Shown one piece after another: positions 48,821-59,210 of a DNA stretch of 64,000 nt; within the stretch, counting starts at the first letter, position 1; every line of letters starts with the position of its first letter. Source of the DNA: Bradyrhizobium sp. Arg816 (GTDB taxonomy: Bacteria > Pseudomonadota > Alphaproteobacteria > Rhizobiales > Xanthobacteraceae); the NCBI RefSeq assembly GCF_029989365.1, contig NZ_JAPRAQ010000003.1, forward strand, positions 434,001 to 498,000, in the 5' to 3' direction. A model generated the notes under the pieces. That model made no database searches. It saw only the letters and a program-made list of their open reading frames with translations, and was not told the origin of the DNA. The translations under genes were made by a program, and so were the position numbers.

Positions 48821-49318
48821 ATGCGTAAAGAGTTGCTGCGCCGTCATGCGCGCGTTTGTCTTCTGGTTGCGGCTGCGGTGCTGGCATCGCCGGCCGCCAG
48901 CCTTGCCGAGGCGACCGCCGACACCATCGCCGTCAATGTCGACCAGGCCAAGCTGGTCCGGCTGCCCGGCAAGGTGGCGACCATCGTGGTCGGCAATCCC
49001 CTGATCGCCGACGTCACGCTCCAGCCAGGCGGCATGATCGTCGTGACCGGGAAGGGCTACGGTGCCACCAATTTCATCGCGCTGGACCGGGGCGGTGAGA
49101 TCCTGGTCGACCGTCAGATCCAGGTCGAAGGTCCGAGCGACCGGCTCGTCACCGTCTATCGCGGGGTCGAGCGCGAGTCCTACAGCTGCATGCCGCTGTG
49201 CCAGCGTCGCGTGACGCTCGGCGACAGCGACAACTACTTCAACAACACGATGAGCCAGGCAGGTTCGTTGAGCAACAACGCCAGCGGCAACGCCGGCGCT
49301 GCCGCCAAAACGAACTAG
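48821..49318 (+). CDS. Secreted protein with CpaC-type N-terminal pilus domain
   Basis: A 165-residue exported protein: signal peptide at residues 1-29 (VCLLVAAAVLASPAASLAEA), then one pilus-secretin N-terminal domain (VDQAKLVRLPGKVATIVVGNPLIADVT and the GKGYGATNFIALD segment), the module that also opens CpaC. A C-terminal tail with two Cys (ESYSCMPLCQRR, near residues 127 and 131) and an Asn/Ser/Gly-rich end follows. There is no secretin pore domain. It may be a periplasmic partner of the CpaC pore; this is inferred from domain type and its place beside the tad locus. Confidence 0.8.
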   Translation: MRKELLRRHARVCLLVAAAVLASPAASLAEATADTIAVNVDQAKLVRLPGKVATIVVGNPLIADVTLQPGGMIVVTGKGYGATNFIALDRGGEILVDRQIQVEGPSDRLVTVYRGVERESYSCMPLCQRRVTLGDSDNYFNNTMSQAGSLSNNASGNAGAAAKTN

Positions 49319-49405
49319 CAAGACCGACGCGTTGTCCAGTTGCGTCCATGACAGCGCGGATGCGGCCGGTACGACCTGTTGAGTCCATCCGCTCTGTCGG
49401 ACATG

Positions 49406-49438
49406 AAAAAAGGCCGTGCGTTGCGCACGGCCTTTTCC
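49406..49438. terminator. Bidirectional Rho-independent terminator
   Basis: Nine-bp stem GGCCGTGCG / CGCACGGCC (49412-49420 / 49424-49432) with a TTG loop; AAAAAA on the left and TTTTCCTTTT on the right give U-runs in both directions. It serves the + gene ending at 49318 and cspA on the minus strand. Confidence 0.85.
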
Positions 49439-49482
49439 TTTTGCTTGCTCGCTAGAGCCGTCCGGGCCGAAGGCCCGTGGGC

Positions 49483-49689
49483 TCAACCGGCGGCGCGGAG
49501 GTTGTCCGCTGCCGACTTGCCGGAACGACGGTCGGCGACGATCTCGTAAGAGACCTTCTGACCTTCACGCAGCGTGCCGAGACCGGCGCGCTCGACGGCG
49601 CTGATGTGTACGAAGACATCCTGGCCGCCATCGTCGGGCTGGATGAAGCCAAAGCCCTTGGTCGCGTTAAACCACTTCACGGTTCCCAT
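49483..49689 (-). CDS. cspA: Cold-shock-domain protein
   Basis: A 68-residue single cold-shock-domain protein that binds single-stranded RNA and DNA as a chaperone. RNP1 (KGFGFIQPD) is near residue 14 and RNP2 (VFVHISAV) near residue 29, with the expected FxVKWF-like start [13 protein letters not shown] 49689 gives the family length; the frame stays open 40 codons upstream without similarity. A 9-bp hairpin (49887-49913) lies in the 272-bp region upstream and might be part of a structured leader. Confidence 0.95.
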   Translation of the reverse strand: MGTVKWFNATKGFGFIQPDDGGQDVFVHISAVERAGLGTLREGQKVSYEIVADRRSGKSAADNLRAAG

Positions 49690-49886
49690 GCTCACGGGGT
49701 AGTTCCTTCTCAGATGTGCAGTGTCGAAGCCTACTTTCGCAGGCGGGTTAGATCGAGTTTCTGGAAGGGTCGTCAGCGTGTCTGAACCGGCTGTACCGGT
49801 GGATGCCAATGTCGTCCGGCCGAAAATCGATGAGTGATTTTATTGGAATTAAGGCACCAAAACAATCCTGACGTGCACGATTTTTT

Positions 49887-49913
49887 GATCCGCCGCGTTC
49901 GACACGGCGGATC
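49887..49913. other. Hairpin in the region between infA and cspA
   Basis: A perfect 9-bp stem GATCCGCCG / CGGCGGATC with a 9-nt loop. On the minus strand it is followed by AAAAAA, not a U-run, so it is not a standard terminator of infA. A role in the cspA leader is possible. Confidence 0.4.
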
Positions 49914-49961
49914 AGCATACAGGTCAGAATTTACCTCCGCAGCCGAGATGCTGGAAGCGGA

Positions 49962-50249
49962 TCAACGGCGGCGGAACTGGCCACCGCGCTGTCCGGGACG
50001 GGGAGGCCCGCCCACGCCACTCGGACGTTCGTCCTTGTGGCGGAAAATCAGCCGGCCCTTCTCGAGGTCGTAGGGCGACATTTCCACGGTCACGCGGTCA
50101 CCCGCCAGCGTCTTGATGCGGTTCTTCTTCATCTTGCCGGCGGTGTAGGCGACGATCTCGTGCCCGGCGTCGAGCTGCACGCGGTAGCGCGCGTCGGGGA
50201 GGATTTCGGTGACCAGTCCTTCGAACTGGATCAGCTCTTCCTTAGCCAT
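49962..50249 (-). CDS. infA: Translation initiation factor IF-1
   Basis: A 95-residue IF-1 with the S1-like OB fold: [43 protein letters not shown], here listed only by the start of each block, and [26 protein letters not shown] Gly/Arg/Pro-rich tail of about 20 residues after the fold is longer than in E. coli IF-1. It assists IF-2 and IF-3 at the ribosomal A-site. It sits 23 bp downstream of a DEAD-box helicase, so both are likely one transcript; alphaproteobacteria can have more than one infA. Confidence 0.93.
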   Translation of the reverse strand: MAKEELIQFEGLVTEILPDARYRVQLDAGHEIVAYTAGKMKKNRIKTLAGDRVTVEMSPYDLEKGRLIFRHKDERPSGVGGPPRPGQRGGQFRRR

Positions 50250-50272
50250 GAATTTCTCCAGGTCGTGGACGG

Positions 50273-51844
<1,572 letters not shown>

Positions 51845-52351
51845 GTCGAAAGCGAGCGCCCGGCGCAATCAGCGGGGCACGCGCAATAAGGGTGTCGAAT
51901 AGACACCTGCGTGTTTGGGGTGTCGGATGGCTTGATGGGATGGGGCAAGCCAGAGGCCCGGAAAGGGCTTAAGAACACGCGGCTCGCTACGACCCCTTGA
52001 TTCGCAAGAGGTCTCGAACCTCCATATGGAACATTCAGGGGGCGGTTTCAAGGCAACGCGGCCTCAAACCGTGATTGCAGTGCAGAAATAGTTATGCCAG
52101 AAATTTAGACAGTGTCATTGTTTTGCTTAAAAAATATCCTGTCTGCCGCATTAGCATACATTTTATTTGCCCAAGATTTGAGCAATTGGACTGCGGCGAA
52201 AGTTGGATTGCAGCAAAATTATCTAGCCTGACCAATAGGTTGGCATGTGCCCAGCCCATGGCATGGTTCTTGCGATTCCATTAATCGCAGGCGGCCGTGG
52301 GGCCGTTTCGCAGCGTCTTTTTCACGTCTGCGTCAGGGAGATGATACATCC
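51845..52351. other. 507-bp divergent regulatory region helicase / urtA
   Basis: No coding sequence supported. The left half holds the helicase promoter and leader; the stretch 52080-52230 is much more AT-rich than its surroundings; a near-consensus sigma-54 promoter lies at 52259-52273. A clear NtrC dyad was looked for by eye and not found. Confidence 0.65.
52259..52273 (+). promoter_or_regulatory. Sigma-54 (RpoN) promoter of the urt-ure cluster
   Basis: TGGCATGGTTCTTGC fits the -24/-12 consensus (TGGCAY-R-N4-TTGC) at every fixed position. Its -12 element lies about 80 bp before the urtA start, giving a leader of about 67 nt. The AT-rich DNA upstream suits an enhancer-binding protein. This points to NtrC-type control by nitrogen limitation. 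Confidence 0.75.
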
Positions 52352-53674
52352 ATGCTTAACAAATCCACTCACGATATAGCGGCGTCATTTAGCCGCCGTG
52401 GCGTTCTCGCCGCGACCGCCGGACTGATGATGGGTCTGGCTTCATTGACCGGCGCCAAGGCCGCGGACGACACCATCAAGGTCGGCGTCCTTCATTCTCT
52501 CTCCGGCACCATGGCCATCAGCGAAACCACGCTGAAGGACACCATCCTCTTCCTGATCGACGAGCAGAACAAGAAGGGCGGCGTGAACGGCAAGAAGCTC
52601 GAGGCCGTCGTCGTCGATCCCGCTTCGAACTGGCCGCTGTTCGCAGAAAAGGCGCGCGAGCTGATCACCAAGGACAAGGTTGCGGTCGTATTCGGCTGCT
52701 GGACCTCGGTGTCGCGCAAATCGGTGCTCCCGGTGTTCAAGGAGCTGAACAGCATCCTGTTCTACCCCGTGCAGTACGAGGGCGAGGAGAGCGAGCGCAA
52801 CGTGTTCTACACGGGTGCTGCGCCGAACCAGCAGGCGATCCCCGCCGTCGACTATCTGATGAAGGACGAGAAGGTGAAGCGCTGGGTGCTCGCGGGCACC
52901 GACTACGTCTATCCGCGCACCACCAACAAGATCCTGGAGGCCTACCTGAAGTCGAAGGGTGTCGCCCAGGAAGACATCATGATCAACTACACGCCGTTCG
53001 GTCATTCCGACTGGCAGACGATCGTGGCCGACATCAAGAAGTTCGGCTCGGCCGGCAAGAAGACCGCGGTGGTCTCGACCATCAACGGCGACGCCAACGT
53101 CCCCTTCTACAAGGAGCTCGGCAACCAGGGCATCAAGGCCAAGGACATCCCGGTGGTCGCGTTCTCGGTGGGTGAGGAAGAGCTCGCCGGTATCGACACC
53201 AAGCCGCTGGTCGGCCATCTCGCCGCCTGGAACTACTTCGAGTCGATCAAGAACCCGGCGAACGAGAAGTTCATCAAGGACTGGCAGACCTACACCAAGA
53301 ACCCGAAGCGCGTGACTAACGATCCGATGGAAGCGCACGTGATCGGCTTCAACATGTGGGTGAAGGCCGTCGAGAAGGTGAAGTCGACCGATCCGGACAA
53401 GGTGATCGACGCGCTCCCCGGCATCGAGGCGCCGAACCTGACCGGCGGCGTGTCGAAGATGCTGCCGAACCACCACATCACCAAGCCGGTGTTCATCGGC
53501 GAGATCAAGGGTAACGGCCAGTTCGACGTGGTCTGGAAGACCCCGAGCCTCGTTGCCGGCGACGCCTGGTCGAAGGAGCTCGAGGGCTCCAAGGACCTGG
53601 TCGGCGACTGGGTCGGCAAGAAGTGCGGCAACTTCAACACCAAGACCAACAAGTGCCTCGGCTCAGGCTCCTGA
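52352..53674 (+). CDS. urtA: Urea ABC transporter substrate-binding protein
   Basis: A 440-residue periplasmic binding protein of the UrtA/FmdD branch of the branched-chain amino acid type. The twin-arginine signal is FSRRGVLAATAG at about residues 13-24, followed by a hydrophobic stretch and GAKAAD. The mature start TIKVGVLHSLSGTMAISE and the FGCWTSVSRKSVLPVFKE segment (urea/amide pocket type) support the urea call, as does the following urtBCDE and urease cluster. ATG 52352; the frame is open to 52247 but that stretch covers the promoter. It is first gene of the operon and is followed by a stable hairpin. Confidence 0.95.
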   Translation: MLNKSTHDIAASFSRRGVLAATAGLMMGLASLTGAKAADDTIKVGVLHSLSGTMAISETTLKDTILFLIDEQNKKGGVNGKKLEAVVVDPASNWPLFAEKARELITKDKVAVVFGCWTSVSRKSVLPVFKELNSILFYPVQYEGEESERNVFYTGAAPNQQAIPAVDYLMKDEKVKRWVLAGTDYVYPRTTNKILEAYLKSKGVAQEDIMINYTPFGHSDWQTIVADIKKFGSAGKKTAVVSTINGDANVPFYKELGNQGIKAKDIPVVAFSVGEEELAGIDTKPLVGHLAAWNYFESIKNPANEKFIKDWQTYTKNPKRVTNDPMEAHVIGFNMWVKAVEKVKSTDPDKVIDALPGIEAPNLTGGVSKMLPNHHITKPVFIGEIKGNGQFDVVWKTPSLVAGDAWSKELEGSKDLVGDWVGKKCGNFNTKTNKCLGSGS

Positions 53675-53701
53675 TCCGGATCTGACGTTTGATTGCACGA
53701 C

Positions 53702-53733
53702 GGGAGAAGACGGCTATTCCGCCGCCTTCTCCC
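53702..53733 (+). promoter_or_regulatory. Stable intercistronic hairpin between urtA and urtB
   Basis: Arms GGGAGAAGACGGC (53702-53714) and GCCGCCTTCTCCC (53721-53733) pair with a single A-C mismatch around a 6-nt loop, with no U-run after it. It is probably an mRNA stabiliser or partial attenuator that keeps the binding-protein message more abundant than the permease message. Confidence 0.6.
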
Positions 53734-53756
53734 CACTTCTGCCGGGGTGATCCACA

Positions 53757-55364
53757 GTGCCAACCAATTTATCCGCTCGTCTCTCGACCTTTGTCCTCTC
53801 GTTATTCCTGATCGCGTTCGCACTGCCGGCCCTTGCCGGTCCATTCGAGGAGGCGGTCGCCAAATTCGCCAATGACGATTACTCCGACACGGAAGAGGCG
53901 ATCGGCGTGGTCGCGAGCAGCGGCAACAAGCTGGCTTTCCCCATCATCAGCGCGCTCCAGGACGGCCGTCTCATGGCCGATCCTGATAGCAAGAAGGTTT
54001 ACGTCACCGGTGCCGACGGCAAGTCGATCGATGCCGCGACCGGCGAGCCCGTCGCCAGCGTTCCCGACACCGCGAGCGCGGTCCGCCTCAACAACCGCCT
54101 GCGCCGCAGCGTCGATGCCGCGATCGGCAGCCTGACGCTCCAGTCGCCGGACGTCGGAACGCGCCTGCAGGCCGCGCAATCCGTTTTCAAGTCGCATGAG
54201 GAGACCGCGCTCGAGGCGGTCGATGGCGCGTTCGCCAAGGAAACCAACAAATCGGTCAAGGCTGCGCTCGGCGAAGCCCGCGCGGCCATCCTGCTGTTCA
54301 AGTCCGATGCCACCGAGGTCGAGAAGCTCGAGGCGGTCGCCACCCTCAAGGCGCGCGGCGACCAGGAGGCGATGGCGCTGCTCACCGGCATGGGCGACCA
54401 GCCGGCCTCGGTAACCAAGGCCGCCGCGAGCGCGATCGGCTCGATCCAGTCTTCGCTCGCGGTCTGGTCCACGGTACAGAATGCCTGGTACGGCCTCTCG
54501 CTCGGCTCGGTGCTGCTGCTCGCCGCGATCGGGCTCGCCATCACCTTCGGCGTCATGGGCGTCATCAACATGGCCCATGGCGAGATGGTGATGATCGGCG
54601 CCTACACCACCTTCGTGGTACAGGAGGTGATCCGCACGCGCTACCCCGCACTCTTCGATTATTCGCTCTTGATCGCCGTGCCGCTCGCCTTCCTCGTCGC
54701 CGGCGGCATTGGCGTGCTGATCGAGCGCAGCATCATCCGCTTCCTCTACGGCCGTCCGCTGGAGACCCTGCTCGCAACCTGGGGCCTGTCGCTGGTGCTG
54801 CAGCAGGCGGTGCGCACCATGTTCGGCCCGACCAACCGCGAGGTCGGCAATCCCTCCTGGATGAGCGGCGCGTTCGAGCTCGGCCAGATCACCATCACCT
54901 ATAACCGGCTCTGGATCCTCGTCTTCACGCTCGCCGTGTTCGCCATCCTGCTCGCGATGCTGCGCTACACCGCGCTTGGCCTCGAGATGCGCGCGGTGAC
55001 GCAGAACCGCCGCATGGCGGCCTCGATGGGCATTGCAACCTCGCGCGTCGACGCGCTGACCTTCGGCCTCGGTTCCGGCATTGCCGGCATCGCCGGCGTG
55101 GCGCTGTCGCAGATCGACAATGTCAGCCCCAATCTCGGCCAGAGCTACATCATCGACAGTTTCATGGTCGTGGTGTTCGGCGGCGTCGGTAATCTCTGGG
55201 GGACCCTCGTGGGCGCGTTCACGCTCGGCATCGCCAACAAGTTCCTGGAGCCAGTCGCCGGCGCCGTGCTCGGCAAGATCGCGATCCTCGTTCTCATCAT
55301 CCTGTTCATTCAAAAGCGGCCGCGCGGCCTGTTCGCGCTCAAGGGCCGTGCGGTGGAAGCATGA
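53757..55364 (+). CDS. urtB: Urea ABC transporter permease UrtB
   Basis: A 535-residue permease. A signal-like N-terminal helix (residues 1-28) and an extra ~200-residue extracytoplasmic helical domain, which is characteristic of UrtB, precede the LivH-type membrane core starting near residue 240 (LSLGSVLLLAAIGLAITFGVMGVINMAHGE). The conserved IGVLIERSIIRFLYGRPLETLLATWGLSLVLQQ follows, here cited by its start. The start is GTG 53757. The stop overlaps the urtC ATG by four bases. Confidence 0.94.
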   Translation: MPTNLSARLSTFVLSLFLIAFALPALAGPFEEAVAKFANDDYSDTEEAIGVVASSGNKLAFPIISALQDGRLMADPDSKKVYVTGADGKSIDAATGEPVASVPDTASAVRLNNRLRRSVDAAIGSLTLQSPDVGTRLQAAQSVFKSHEETALEAVDGAFAKETNKSVKAALGEARAAILLFKSDATEVEKLEAVATLKARGDQEAMALLTGMGDQPASVTKAAASAIGSIQSSLAVWSTVQNAWYGLSLGSVLLLAAIGLAITFGVMGVINMAHGEMVMIGAYTTFVVQEVIRTRYPALFDYSLLIAVPLAFLVAGGIGVLIERSIIRFLYGRPLETLLATWGLSLVLQQAVRTMFGPTNREVGNPSWMSGAFELGQITITYNRLWILVFTLAVFAILLAMLRYTALGLEMRAVTQNRRMAASMGIATSRVDALTFGLGSGIAGIAGVALSQIDNVSPNLGQSYIIDSFMVVVFGGVGNLWGTLVGAFTLGIANKFLEPVAGAVLGKIAILVLIILFIQKRPRGLFALKGRAVEA

Positions 55365-56527
55365 CCCCCCACATGCTGACCAAGTCGCTGGACCGCGGCG
55401 CGACGATCTTTCTCGCCATCGTCGCGGCCTGCGGCATCCTCATCCCGCTCTCCAACCTGCTGCTGCCCGCGGGCTCGGTCCTGCAGGTGCCGACCTATCT
55501 GGTCGCGCTCTGGGGCAAATATGTCTGCTACGCGATCCTCGCGCTTTCGATCGACCTGATCTGGGGCTATTGCGGCATCCTCTCGCTCGGCCACGGCGCC
55601 TTCTTCGCGCTCGGCGGCTACGCGATGGGCATGTACCTGATGCGGCAGATCGGCACCCGCGGCGTCTACGGCAATCCGATCCTGCCCGACTTCATGGTGT
55701 TCCTGAACTATTCGAAACTGCCCTGGTACTGGTACGGCTTCGACATGTTCTGGTTCGCGGCGCTGATGGTGCTGGTCGCGCCCGGCCTGCTCGCCTTCTG
55801 CTTCGGCTGGCTCGCCTTCCGCTCTCGCGTCACCGGCGTGTACCTGTCGATCATCACGCAGGCGATGACCTATGCGCTGCTGCTCGCCTTCTTCCGCAAT
55901 GATTTCGGCTTCGGCGGCAACAACGGCCTGACCGACTTCAAGGACATCCTCGGCTTCAACGTGCAGGCCGAGGGCACCCGCGCCGCGCTGTTTGCGCTGA
56001 GCTGCCTGGCGCTGATCCTGAGCTTCCTGATCTGCCGCTCCGTCGTGTCCTCCAAGCTCGGCAAGGTTCTGATCGCAATCCGCGATGCGGAATCGCGCAG
56101 CCGGTTCCTCGGCTACCGCGTCGAATCCTACAAGCTGTTCGTGTTCACGTTGTCGGCCTGCATGGCCGGCGTTGCCGGTGCGCTCTACGTGCCGCAGGTC
56201 GGCATCATCAACCCGAGCGAATTCGCACCCGGCAACTCGATCGAGGCGGTGATCTGGGTCGCGGTCGGCGGCCGCGGTACGCTGATCGGCGCTGCACTCG
56301 GCGCCGTCGTCGTCAACTACGCAAAAACGTTCTTCACCTCGGGCATGCTCGCGCCCTACTGGCTGTTCATGCTAGGCGCGCTGTTCATCCTGGTGACGCT
56401 GCTGCTGCCCAAGGGCATCGTCGGCACCTTCAACGCCTGGTGGGAGTCGTCGAAGGAAAAGCGCGCGGCGACCAGCGCGAGCGCCGCGGCCGAAGATGGC
56501 GTCACCGAACCCAAAATGGCGGAGTAG
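55361..56527 (+). CDS. urtC: Urea ABC transporter permease UrtC
   Basis: A 388-residue LivM-type permease that forms the channel with UrtB. About eight to nine helices; landmarks are LSIDLIWGYCGILSLGHGAFFALGGYAMG near residue 70 (start given) and IAIRDAESRSRFLGYRVESYK near residue 230, the cytoplasmic coupling loop. A short charged, Ala-rich cytoplasmic tail ends the protein. ATG 55361 within an ATGA overlap with the urtB stop indicates coupled translation. UrtD starts five bases after the stop. Confidence 0.95.
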   Translation: MTPHMLTKSLDRGATIFLAIVAACGILIPLSNLLLPAGSVLQVPTYLVALWGKYVCYAILALSIDLIWGYCGILSLGHGAFFALGGYAMGMYLMRQIGTRGVYGNPILPDFMVFLNYSKLPWYWYGFDMFWFAALMVLVAPGLLAFCFGWLAFRSRVTGVYLSIITQAMTYALLLAFFRNDFGFGGNNGLTDFKDILGFNVQAEGTRAALFALSCLALILSFLICRSVVSSKLGKVLIAIRDAESRSRFLGYRVESYKLFVFTLSACMAGVAGALYVPQVGIINPSEFAPGNSIEAVIWVAVGGRGTLIGAALGAVVVNYAKTFFTSGMLAPYWLFMLGALFILVTLLLPKGIVGTFNAWWESSKEKRAATSASAAAEDGVTEPKMAE

Positions 56528-56532
56528 GCGCA

Positions 56533-57294
56533 ATGAACGTCATGGACACCCGCGCGACCTCCGCGATGCTCTATCTCGACGGCGTGCACGTCTCGTTCGA
56601 CGGCTTCCATGCCATCAACAATCTGTCGCTGACGCTCGCGTCCGGCGAAATGCGCGCCATCATCGGCCCGAACGGCGCCGGCAAGACCACGATGATGGAC
56701 ATCATCACCGGCAAGACCAAGCCCGACGAGGGCACGGTGCTGTTCGACGGCGTCACCGATTTGACGCGTCTGGACGAGACCCGTATCGCCGAGCTCGGCA
56801 TCGGCCGGAAATTCCAGAAGCCGACCGTGTTCGAGAGCCAGACCGTGCAGGACAACCTCCTGCTCGCGCTCAATGTCGACCACAGCGTCAAGGGCACGCT
56901 GTTCTGGCGCGGCAGCAGGGCGGAGTCCGAGCGGATCGACAAGGTGCTGGAGACGATCCGTCTCACCGAGGCGCGCAACCGCCTCGCCGGCAGCCTCAGC
57001 CACGGTCAGAAGCAGTGGCTCGAGATCGGCATGCTGCTGGCGCAGGATCCGAAGCTGCTGCTCGTCGACGAGCCCGTCGCGGGCATGACCGACGTCGAGA
57101 CGCATCTCACCGCCGAGCTGCTCAAGGAGATCAACAAGACCCACACCGTGATGGTCGTCGAGCACGACATGACGTTCGTGCGCGAGCTTGGCGTCAAGGT
57201 CACCTGCCTGCATGAAGGCACCGTGCTCGCGGAAGGGACCATCGACCAGGTCTCGTCCAACGAGCGGGTCATCGAAGTCTATCTGGGACGCTGA
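56533..57294 (+). CDS. urtD: Urea ABC transporter ATP-binding protein UrtD
   Basis: A 253-residue ATPase of the LivG type. Walker A GPNGAGKTTMMD is near residue 47, the Q-loop region GRKFQKPTVFESQTV near 95, the signature LSHGQKQWLEIG (an LSHGQ variant typical of UrtD) near 157, and Walker B KLLLVDEPVAGM near 177. ATG 56533; upstream in-frame codons lie inside urtC. It pairs with UrtE to energise urea uptake. Confidence 0.95.
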   Translation: MNVMDTRATSAMLYLDGVHVSFDGFHAINNLSLTLASGEMRAIIGPNGAGKTTMMDIITGKTKPDEGTVLFDGVTDLTRLDETRIAELGIGRKFQKPTVFESQTVQDNLLLALNVDHSVKGTLFWRGSRAESERIDKVLETIRLTEARNRLAGSLSHGQKQWLEIGMLLAQDPKLLLVDEPVAGMTDVETHLTAELLKEINKTHTVMVVEHDMTFVRELGVKVTCLHEGTVLAEGTIDQVSSNERVIEVYLGR

Positions 57295-57297
57295 GCA

Positions 57298-57993
57298 ATG
57301 CTTGAGGTCAAGGACATCAACCTGTTCTACGGCGCGGCGCAGGCGCTGCGCGGCGTCTCCATCGCCGCAGAGCCCGGCAAGGTGACGTGCGTGCTCGGGC
57401 GCAACGGCGTCGGCAAGACCTCGCTGTTGCGCGCCATGGTCGGCCAATATCCGATCTCCTCGGGCGCGATCGTGCTCGACGGCAGCGACATCACGGGCCT
57501 CAAGCCCTATGAGCGGGCGCGCAAGGGCATCGGCTTCGTGCCGCAGGGCCGCGAGATATTTCCGCTGCTGACGGTCGAGGAGAACCTCAAGACCGGCTTC
57601 GGTCCGCTCAAGCGCGAGGACAGGCACATCCCGGACGACGTGTTCTCGCTGTTCCCGGTGCTGCAATCCATGCTCGGCCGGCGCGGCGGCGACCTCTCCG
57701 GCGGCCAACAGCAGCAGCTCGCGATCGGGCGTGCGCTGGTGATGCGGCCAAAGCTGCTCCTGCTCGACGAGCCGACCGAGGGCATCCAGCCGTCGATCAT
57801 CAAGGACATCGGTCGCGCCATCTCTTACTTGCGTAACCTCGGCAACATCGCCATCGTGCTGGTCGAACAATATCTCGACTTTGCCTGCGAACTCGGCGAC
57901 AGTTTCGCCGTGATGGATCGTGGCGCGGTGAAGTTCTCCTGCGACCGATCCAATCTCGATCCGGCCGAAATCAGCCGCCAGATGGCGCTGTAA
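57298..57993 (+). CDS. urtE: Urea ABC transporter ATP-binding protein UrtE
   Basis: A 231-residue LivF-type ATPase, the partner of UrtD. Walker A GRNGVGKTSLLRAMVG near residue 37, the PQGREIFPLLTVEENL Q-loop segment near 81, signature LSGGQQQQLAIGRAL near 133 and Walker B KLLLLDEPTEGIQPS near 153. It starts three bases after the urtD stop. It ends 36 bp before ureD, with no terminator in between, so the importer and urease genes are probably one transcript. Confidence 0.95.
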   Translation: MLEVKDINLFYGAAQALRGVSIAAEPGKVTCVLGRNGVGKTSLLRAMVGQYPISSGAIVLDGSDITGLKPYERARKGIGFVPQGREIFPLLTVEENLKTGFGPLKREDRHIPDDVFSLFPVLQSMLGRRGGDLSGGQQQQLAIGRALVMRPKLLLLDEPTEGIQPSIIKDIGRAISYLRNLGNIAIVLVEQYLDFACELGDSFAVMDRGAVKFSCDRSNLDPAEISRQMAL

Positions 57994-58029
57994 TCCGAAA
58001 ATTTCTGCCGCGGCCGGCTGGGGAGACGG

Positions 58030-58860
58030 ATGCGCAGCGACGCTCTAACGACATCTTCGGTTTTCGAGGCGAACCGCGCCCGTGGCGCGGTGCGCTTCGA
58101 CGTCCATGCGCGCGATGGCGTGACGCGGCGTGGCGTCTTGCATGAGTCCGGCTCCCTGCGCGCGCGCTTTCCCTCGCCGGAGGGCGAGGGGCTCTCCGGC
58201 GTGTTCGTCAACACGGCCGGCGGCGTTGCCGGCGGAGACAGTTTTGACATCGAGATCGCGGCAGGCCAGGGCTCGCGCCTGACATTGACCACGGCTGCGG
58301 CCGAGAAGGTCTATCGCGCGCCAGGGGCGGCGGCGCAGCTCAATATCGCCTTGAAGGTCGCCGCAGGCGCGCATCTTGGCTGGTTACCCCAGGAGACGAT
58401 CCTGTTCGATCGCGCCCGGGTCCATCGTCGTTTCGACATCGAGCTCGACGAGGCCGCCTCGCTTCTGCTTTGCGAGATCGTCGTGTTCGGCCGCACCGCC
58501 ATGGGCGAGCGGATGGAGCAGGGCGAGTTCATTGATCGCTGGCGGCTGCGTCGTGGTGGCAAGCTGGTGTTCGCCGAAACCGTCAGGCTCGACGGCAATA
58601 TCGGTGCGAAACTTGGGCGATCAGCGGTGGCCAAGGGTGGTGCCGCGATCGGTACGGCGCTGATCGTCCCCGGCGACGAGCCGCTGATCGAGCGTATCCG
58701 CGAGGCCTCGGAGTCGTTCGCCGGCGAGGTCGGAATCTCCGCCTGGAATGGCTTTGCAATGGCGCGGTTCTGTGCCCAAGATGCCGCGCGCTTGCGCGCC
58801 GACATGATGGCGGTGCTGGCGCGGACCGGCGCGGCGCTGCCGCGGCTGTGGCTGAGTTGA
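58030..58860 (+). CDS. ureD: Urease accessory protein UreD
   Basis: A 276-residue accessory protein that, with UreF and UreG, forms the GTP-dependent complex delivering nickel to apo-urease. Family marks are visible: FVNTAGGVAGGDSF near residue 60, TTAAAEKVYRAPG near 90, GWLPQETILFDRARV near 115 and FGRTAMGERM near 155. ATG 58030 preceded by GGGGAG. It is the first urease-cluster gene. Average length for the family. Confidence 0.95.
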   Translation: MRSDALTTSSVFEANRARGAVRFDVHARDGVTRRGVLHESGSLRARFPSPEGEGLSGVFVNTAGGVAGGDSFDIEIAAGQGSRLTLTTAAAEKVYRAPGAAAQLNIALKVAAGAHLGWLPQETILFDRARVHRRFDIELDEAASLLLCEIVVFGRTAMGERMEQGEFIDRWRLRRGGKLVFAETVRLDGNIGAKLGRSAVAKGGAAIGTALIVPGDEPLIERIREASESFAGEVGISAWNGFAMARFCAQDAARLRADMMAVLARTGAALPRLWLS

Positions 58861-58899
58861 TGGCCGCTGAATTGATGCATTGAACGGAAGAGATGCTGC

Positions 58900-59202
58900 A
58901 TGAACCTGTCTCCCCGCGAAAAGGACAAGCTCCTGATCTCGATGGCGGCCATCGTCGCCCGCCGCCGGCTGGATCGCGGCGTCAAGCTCAACCATCCCGA
59001 GGCGATCGCGATCATCTCCGACTTCATCCTCGAAGGCGCGCGCGACGGCCGCACCGTCGCCGAGCTGATGCAGTCCGGCGCGCAGGTCCTCACCCGCGAC
59101 CAGGTGATGCCGGGCATCCCCGAGATGATCCACGACATCCAGGTCGAGGCGACGTTTCCGGACGGCACCAAGCTCGTCACCGTGCACGAGCCGATCAGGT
59201 AG
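58900..59202 (+). CDS. ureA: Urease gamma subunit
   Basis: A 100-residue gamma subunit of the urease trimer, hydrolysing urea to ammonia and carbamate. Essentially full family sequence: [33 protein letters not shown], and the [24 protein letters not shown] end (given in parts). ATG 58900. A separate gamma subunit (not fused to beta) is usual in proteobacteria. It is 8 bp before ureB. Confidence 0.97.
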   Translation: MNLSPREKDKLLISMAAIVARRRLDRGVKLNHPEAIAIISDFILEGARDGRTVAELMQSGAQVLTRDQVMPGIPEMIHDIQVEATFPDGTKLVTVHEPIR

Positions 59203-59210
59203 GAGCGCAA

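Noticed and set aside
49887..49913. Terminator of infA
   Set aside because: The stem is followed by an A-run, not a U-run, on the minus strand.
52080..52250. NtrC enhancer dyads upstream of the sigma-54 promoter
   Set aside because: The region is AT-rich but no TGC-N11-GCA dyad could be found by eye.
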